Positions 60,604-64,000 of a DNA stretch of 64,000 nucleotides are shown here, one piece after another (the stretch's first letter is position 1; every line of letters begins with the position of its first letter). A program made the translations under genes and the position numbers. The notes below the pieces were generated by a model that was given only the letters and a program-made list of their open reading frames with translations, was not told the origin of the DNA and searched no databases. This stretch comes from Rhodococcus sp. B50 (GTDB taxonomy: Bacteria; Actinomycetota; Actinomycetes; Mycobacteriales; Mycobacteriaceae), in NCBI RefSeq assembly GCF_013602415.1, contig NZ_WPAG02000002.1, positions 3,227,480-3,291,479 of the forward strand, in the 5' to 3' direction.

Positions 60604-60675
60604 GTGACAGTCCGAGCGTGGAGCCGCAGGCATGTCGACCTGTGCCGTACCCGCTCGTGCCTCTGTGCGTTCTGA
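60604..60675 (+). CDS. Cysteine-rich leader peptide 1, upstream of the winged-helix regulator
   Basis: A 23-residue open frame starting at GTG 60604, ending SCLCAF, with four Cys codons in the last ten residues. Its core, RRHVDLCRT, is shared with leader peptide 2 at 62069-62158. Short SRRHVDL-type leaders are a recognised actinobacterial family found in front of sulfur-metabolism genes. Leader translation is expected to adjust the gene 94 nt downstream according to Cys-tRNA supply. The -10 spacing supports a leaderless start. Confidence 0.75.
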   Translation: MTVRAWSRRHVDLCRTRSCLCAF

Positions 60676-60769
60676 GATCCGCACCATCCCTTCCTCTTTC
60701 CCGGTGCCGCGCAGTTGCGGGTAGTTGTCCGCCCGGCGCCGCCCACCTTCCGACCAGCGGAGACCTTCC

Positions 60770-61300
60770 ATGACCACGTCCTCCCTCGAGGGCCCGGCCG
60801 ACAGCTCGGTCGATTCGCCCGAACTCGTTCTCATCGTGCAAATCTCGGACACCAACGCCGGATCGGCGGGCGATCTCGCCGCCCTCGCCGATGCCCTACG
60901 GGAGACCGCCCTCGATCTGCTCCCGGGCGCGCGCACCCACACCCTCCTCAGCCCCGGCCCGACCCCTCTGGTGATCGATCTGCCGGCCCGCGGACTGGTG
61001 CTCGACAATCAGCGGGTCGAATTGAGCCACAGCGAATTCGAGATTCTCGCCCATCTGGTTCGCCGGCCCCGCGTCGCCGTGTCCCGCGCGGCGCTGCGGC
61101 CGCTCGGGGCGGGATACTCCGAGAACGACGATCTCGACGCCGACCGGGGCAACCGTAGTATCGACGTCCACGTCTCCCGGATCCGTTCCAAGCTGGGACG
61201 TTTCAGCAACATCATCACCACCGTTCGCGGGTCGGGCTACCGTTTCGATCCCGATCCGCGCGTGCACGTGGTCGAAGCACTCGATCGCCGCACGGCGTGA
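60770..61300 (+). CDS. Winged-helix transcriptional regulator without receiver domain
   Basis: 176 residues. The C-terminal half (about 72-168) is an OmpR/PhoB-type winged helix (LSHSEFEILAHLVRRPRVAV, RSIDVHVSRIRSKLG, ITTVRGSGYRFD). The N-terminal part has no phospho-acceptor receiver domain. It probably regulates transcription directly or through a ligand. The Cys-codon leader upstream suggests it responds to sulfur supply; its targets may include the two divergent or convergent neighbours. ATG 60770 is chosen because the longer frame adds a non-conserved segment. Confidence 0.8.
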   Translation: MTTSSLEGPADSSVDSPELVLIVQISDTNAGSAGDLAALADALRETALDLLPGARTHTLLSPGPTPLVIDLPARGLVLDNQRVELSHSEFEILAHLVRRPRVAVSRAALRPLGAGYSENDDLDADRGNRSIDVHVSRIRSKLGRFSNIITTVRGSGYRFDPDPRVHVVEALDRRTA

Positions 61301-61301
61301 A

Positions 61302-61345
61302 CACGAAGGAGGGGCAGGAGTCGAAACTCCTACCCCTCCTTCGTG
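61302..61345. terminator. Strong bidirectional terminator hairpin
   Basis: CACGAAGGAGGGGCAGGAGT (61302-61321) and the complementary ACTCCTACCCCTCCTTCGTG (61326-61345) form a 20-bp stem, one mismatch, with a CGAA tetraloop, between two convergent genes. Confidence 0.85.
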
Positions 61346-61368
61346 ATACGAAGCGATTCCGAGCGGTG

Positions 61369-61989
61369 TCAGGACGCACGCACCGACGCCCGGGCACCCT
61401 CGCCGAACCGGCGCAGGACCTCGACGACGGTCGGCGAGACCTCGATCAGGCCGCGCGACTGCAACCACGGCAGCGTTCCGTCGACGAGATGCTCGACGGT
61501 GAACGACGCGGCGAGCGGGATCAGCGTGACACCGTCGGCGACCTGCACGGCGTGGATGTCGGCGATCAATCCTGCGAGGCCGTGGGGTGTTCCGACGTAC
61601 GACAGCGTGCCGGCCTCCCCGCGGGTGGATTCCGGACGAGCGCGTCGGGTGCGCGCGGTGCGGGCATCGGACGCGAGAACGACCTCGACGTCGACGAGCA
61701 CGGTGACCGAGTCGGGGTCGCGACCCTCCTCGACGGCCTCCGCGCGAATGCGGTCGCGCAGTTTCCCGGCCTCGCGCAGGTCTGCGGCACGCACCCGCAC
61801 GACGTTGGATGCATCGGCACTGAGGTCGAGCGGCGGATCACCGGCGCGCCCCAGAGTCAGGTCGGCCCAGTAGTCAGGTCCGGAGTGACCGGTGAGTTCG
61901 ACGGCGACACGCAATGGCCTGATAGCGGCGGCCTCGACGACGGCCGGATCCGCGGAGGCCGGGGCTGCAGAGATGGATGCGACGGACAT
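61369..61989 (-). CDS. Half-length luciferase-like (LLM) flavoprotein
   Basis: 206 residues, well short of the roughly 330-400 of SsuD/NtaA-type flavin monooxygenases. It matches only their C-terminal half: RAADLREAGKLRDRIRAEA, DSVTVLVDVEVVLASD, LSYVGTPHGLAGLIADIHAV and FTVEHLVDGTLPWLQSRGL. The N-terminal half that builds most of the barrel and flavin site is absent, and no upstream frame supplies it. It may be a partner or regulatory subunit, or a remnant kept in use. ATG 61989 is preceded by GAGAGG. A Cys leader peptide lies 79 nt upstream. Confidence 0.65.
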   Translation of the reverse strand: MSVASISAAPASADPAVVEAAAIRPLRVAVELTGHSGPDYWADLTLGRAGDPPLDLSADASNVVRVRAADLREAGKLRDRIRAEAVEEGRDPDSVTVLVDVEVVLASDARTARTRRARPESTRGEAGTLSYVGTPHGLAGLIADIHAVQVADGVTLIPLAASFTVEHLVDGTLPWLQSRGLIEVSPTVVEVLRRFGEGARASVRAS

Positions 61990-62068
61990 CGGATACCTCT
62001 CGGTACGGGCCGCGGAGCGGCACGAGGAGATCGGCCTGGAGGCCGGAAGGCTGTGAGGGAGAAGACTT

Positions 62069-62158
62069 TCAGTCCGGACAGATTCCCGATGCCGTACGGC
62101 AGAGGTCGACATGGCGACGGCACCAGCGTGCCGCAGCGATCGCCCTCGTCCGTTCCAT
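62069..62158 (-). CDS. Cysteine-rich leader peptide 2, upstream of the LLM gene
   Basis: A 29-residue open frame from ATG 62158 to TGA 62069, with Cys codons at 13, 20 and 27. The core CRRHVDLCRTASGIC shares RRHVDLCRT with leader peptide 1. The ATG lies 7 nt after a -10-like TAGGGT (62171-62166), so a leaderless transcript is predicted. It should control the LLM gene through cysteine-dependent ribosome stalling; the 79-nt gap contains several GC-rich inverted repeats. Confidence 0.75.
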   Translation of the reverse strand: MERTRAIAAARWCRRHVDLCRTASGICPD

Positions 62159-62165
62159 GCGAATT

Positions 62166-62194
62166 ACCCTACTTATCCTGTGGGGAATTGTCGA
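62166..62194 (-). promoter_or_regulatory. Promoter of leader 2 and the LLM gene
   Basis: TCGACA (62194-62189) and TAGGGT (62171-62166) are 17 nt apart, and the leader ATG follows 7 nt after the -10. The promoter lies just beyond the desulfurase stop. Confidence 0.6.
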
Positions 62195-62197
62195 CCG

Positions 62198-63511
62198 CTA
62201 CACGCACGGCGACGCGTCGCCGTCGGTCGCTCCGAGGCCGGGACGCGTCTCCGGCGAGGGGTTCCACACGCCGTCGGTCTTCGCGTGCACCCACGACGGC
62301 CCGTTCACGACCAGCGACCGGAGCGCTCCGAGGAGCCGCTCGACGTCGTCGGACGAGCTGCCGAGTCCGAGCGACGCCCGGACGGCACCGCCGGCGCGAC
62401 CGACCCGCGCGAGCAGCGGGTGGGCGCAGAAACGTCCGTCGCGGACGCCGATGCCGTGCTCGGCGGACAGATAGGAGGCCACGTGACCGGGCTCGTAGGC
62501 CTCGATCGTGAAGGTGACGATTCCGACGCTGTCGGCCGAATCGTTCCACAGCCGAAGCACTTCCACTCCGTCGATGGCCTCCAGACCGTCGATGAGCAGG
62601 GAGCACAGGGACTCCTCGTGACGGGTCACCGCGTCGGAGTCGAAACCGGCAAGCGCATCGCATGCGGCGGCGAGGGCGGCGACACCGAGCACGTTGGGGG
62701 TGCCGGCCTCGTGACGCGCAGGGGCGCAGGCCCATTCGGTGTGGTCGAGGCGCACCTCGCGGACCGCACCGCCTCCGGCGAGGTACGGGTCGGCGGCGTC
62801 GAGCCAGTCGCGGCGGCCGACGAGCACTCCCGCACCGAACGGCGCGTACAGCTTGTGGCCGGAGAACGCGAGGTAGTCCACGCCGAGCGACTCGAGGTCG
62901 ACGCGGCGATGGGGCACGAGCTGCGCGCCGTCGACGAGGATCCGCGCACCGGAGGCGTGGGCGAGTTCGGCGAGCTCGGCGATGGGCAGCACCTCGCCGG
63001 TGACGTTGGAAGCACCCGTGACGGCGAGCAGAGCCGCGGGGGCACGCTGGAGTTCGACCGCGAGGCGCCACACCGTCTCCGCGACCGTGTCGGCCGCCTC
63101 GACGATGCGAGAGTTCTTCCACGGCAGCAGGTTCGCGTGATGCTCGATGTCGAGCACGACGACATCGCCGGACACGGCACTCGCGAGTAGATTCAGCGAA
63201 TCGGTGGTGTTGCGCGTGAAGACGACGACCTGGTCGTCGTCCGCACCGACGAAGCGCGACACGGAGGTACGAGCGTCCTCGTAGGCGGTGGTGCTGATCC
63301 GCGAGGCGTATCCGGCGCCGCGGTGCACGCTCGCATAGAAGGGCAACAGTTCCGTGATGCGGTCGGTGACGACGGACAGTGCCGGTGCGCTCGCCGCGTA
63401 GTCGAAGTTCGCGTAGGTGCAGGTACCGCCCTGGACGAGCGGAACCTGCGAATCACAGCCGGAAACGGTGGCGAACGGAGCGATGCAGGTGGTGGCGGCT
63501 ACAGCAGTCAT
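62198..63511 (-). CDS. SufS-like cysteine desulfurase (class V aminotransferase fold)
   Basis: 437 residues. PLP-binding Lys220 lies in SGHKLYAPFGAG and the active-site Cys362 in RDGRFCAHPLL, placed as in group II (SufS/CsdA) desulfurases. VFTRNTTDSLNLLASAV, DIEHHANLLPWK and DGAQLVPHRRVDL are family blocks. It would release sulfur from cysteine as persulfide. ATG 63511 follows GAGGGA. A SAM-IV riboswitch and a promoter lie upstream, so expression should fall when SAM is abundant. It is probably not the housekeeping SUF enzyme, because no suf genes are nearby. Confidence 0.85.
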   Translation of the reverse strand: MTAVAATTCIAPFATVSGCDSQVPLVQGGTCTYANFDYAASAPALSVVTDRITELLPFYASVHRGAGYASRISTTAYEDARTSVSRFVGADDDQVVVFTRNTTDSLNLLASAVSGDVVVLDIEHHANLLPWKNSRIVEAADTVAETVWRLAVELQRAPAALLAVTGASNVTGEVLPIAELAELAHASGARILVDGAQLVPHRRVDLESLGVDYLAFSGHKLYAPFGAGVLVGRRDWLDAADPYLAGGGAVREVRLDHTEWACAPARHEAGTPNVLGVAALAAACDALAGFDSDAVTRHEESLCSLLIDGLEAIDGVEVLRLWNDSADSVGIVTFTIEAYEPGHVASYLSAEHGIGVRDGRFCAHPLLARVGRAGGAVRASLGLGSSSDDVERLLGALRSLVVNGPSWVHAKTDGVWNPSPETRPGLGATDGDASPCV

Positions 63512-63599
63512 GACAAATCCCTCGTGTACTCAGGGACCCGCCGGTGACGCCTACGACGGAGAGTTCTCGTCGCCGGCAGAGTCCGCGCTTGCCGTGTCC

Positions 63600-63703
63600 G
63601 GTGGTGGATTCACGGCCCGGTCGTCACCCGGAGCACCCCACCGCGGTTGGAGGGTTGCCGACCAGCTAGCCGGGGCTTGACGCTGGTACTCATGACCTGG
63701 CGA
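63600..63703 (-). promoter_or_regulatory. SAM-IV riboswitch upstream of the desulfurase
   Basis: The minus strand carries the near-invariant SAM-IV landmarks in order: GGTCATGAGTACCAGCGTCA (63697-63678), AAGCCCCGGCTAGCTGG (about 63678-63662), CGGCAACCCTCC, CGCGGTGGGGTGCTCCGGGT (63644-63625) and GACGACC closing P1. SAM-IV is an actinobacterial SAM sensor before sulfur genes. It lies about 90 nt before the desulfurase start. Confidence 0.9.
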
Positions 63704-63705
63704 AG

Positions 63706-63734
63706 ACAATGACAGGACGATCGAGCCGTGTCAA
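63706..63734 (-). promoter_or_regulatory. Promoter of the SAM-IV/desulfurase transcript
   Basis: TTGACA (63734-63729) and CATTGT (63711-63706) are 17 nt apart, directly before the riboswitch. The -10 is weak, the -35 perfect. Confidence 0.5.
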
Positions 63735-63841
63735 CCCGTATCGCACGACGCCGACACACGTTCCGCGCACCGAACGTTCACCTGTTGTCCACCCGGACGT
63801 GAGATAACCGGAAGATCCATCGAGCAGAAGGACCCGCGGAG

Positions 63842-64000
63842 TTGCCAGCCATATCCTCGACCCCCGTCGGCCGGTCCCCCATTCCGGACGAATTCCTCCG
63901 CGCGTCGCACGCTCCACCTGCACGCACCCTCGTCGACCTGCTGCGGAGCGCCGCCGAGGCACATCCGGACGCCCCCGCCGTCGACGACGGCACCACGGTC
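63842..64000 (+). CDS. Non-ribosomal peptide synthetase/adenylation protein, 5' end only
   Basis: 53 residues are visible from TTG 63842 to the window edge, with AAGGA 9 nt upstream. IPDEFLRASHAPPARTLVDL and AAEAHPDAPAVDDGTTV match the start of adenylate-forming domains, closest in pattern to Pls/PosA-type peptide synthetases. The rest of the protein is outside the window, so domain content is unknown. Confidence 0.5.
   Translation, partial: MPAISSTPVGRSPIPDEFLRASHAPPARTLVDLLRSAAEAHPDAPAVDDGTTV

Noticed and set aside
60632..60724. An ATG frame overlapping leader peptide 1 (MSTCAVPARAS...)
   Set aside because: It is out of frame with the RRHVDLCRT peptide, lacks a Shine-Dalgarno, and has no shared feature with leader 2.

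Overview
The window is high-GC actinobacterial chromosome, most likely Rhodococcus. The evidence is a cholesterol catabolic block with its KstR regulator and KstR boxes, a MhuD-type heme oxygenase, Lsr2, CarD, RadA and DisA, and a gene order that matches the Mycobacterium tuberculosis stretch from about Rv3573c to Rv3628, with insertions. No rRNA, tRNA, insertion sequence, prophage or CRISPR array was seen. Nearly all of the DNA is housekeeping genes on both strands.

Left part (1-19.3 kb). chsH2 (cut by the window edge), fadE29, fadE28 and fadE34 form a side-chain degradation block on the minus strand, divergent from kstR. There are perfect KstR boxes before fadE34/kstR and before fadE28. Then come a trehalose-phosphatase/GH15 fusion, a LacI regulator, a zinc-type ABC transporter (binding protein, ATPase, permease), a Tat-exported cholesterol oxidase, and the 5-oxoprolinase genes pxpA and pxpB, split from pxpC by an opposite-strand mgtE. 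An HSL-type esterase follows.

Middle (19.4-44 kb). carD-ispD-ispF-cysS-rlmB run leftward. lpqE, radA, dinB (with an SOS box over its start) and disA run rightward. Then come a carbonic anhydrase, mutY, an alpha/beta hydrolase, mhuD, a DUF1990 gene, a DsbA-like protein, an OsmC protein, a DUF2236 protein with a divergent TetR, an MBL-fold protein, clpC, a phospholipase D-like protein, lsr2 and lysS.

Right part (43.7-64 kb). A rhodanese-like gene follows, then coaX-panD-panC and a DUF2520 gene, two membrane proteins, folK-folB-folP-folE, ftsH, hpt, tilS, a zincin, dacB, ppa, a dienoyl-CoA-isomerase-like crotonase and a YbaK deacylase. The last 3.5 kb is a compact sulfur-responsive module: a winged-helix regulator and a half-length LuxA-like flavoprotein, each behind a leaderless leader peptide with the same core RRHVDLCRT, and a SufS-like cysteine desulfurase behind a SAM-IV riboswitch. 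A separate leader ending in Cys-Cys precedes the rhodanese-like gene, whose product has lost the catalytic cysteine. A peptide synthetase-like gene begins at the right edge.

The most notable signals are the three Cys-codon leaders with their target genes, the SAM-IV element beside two of them, the SOS box at dinB, a MerR/SoxR-type operator before the MBL-fold gene, and short tandem duplications that span the stop codons of several genes.
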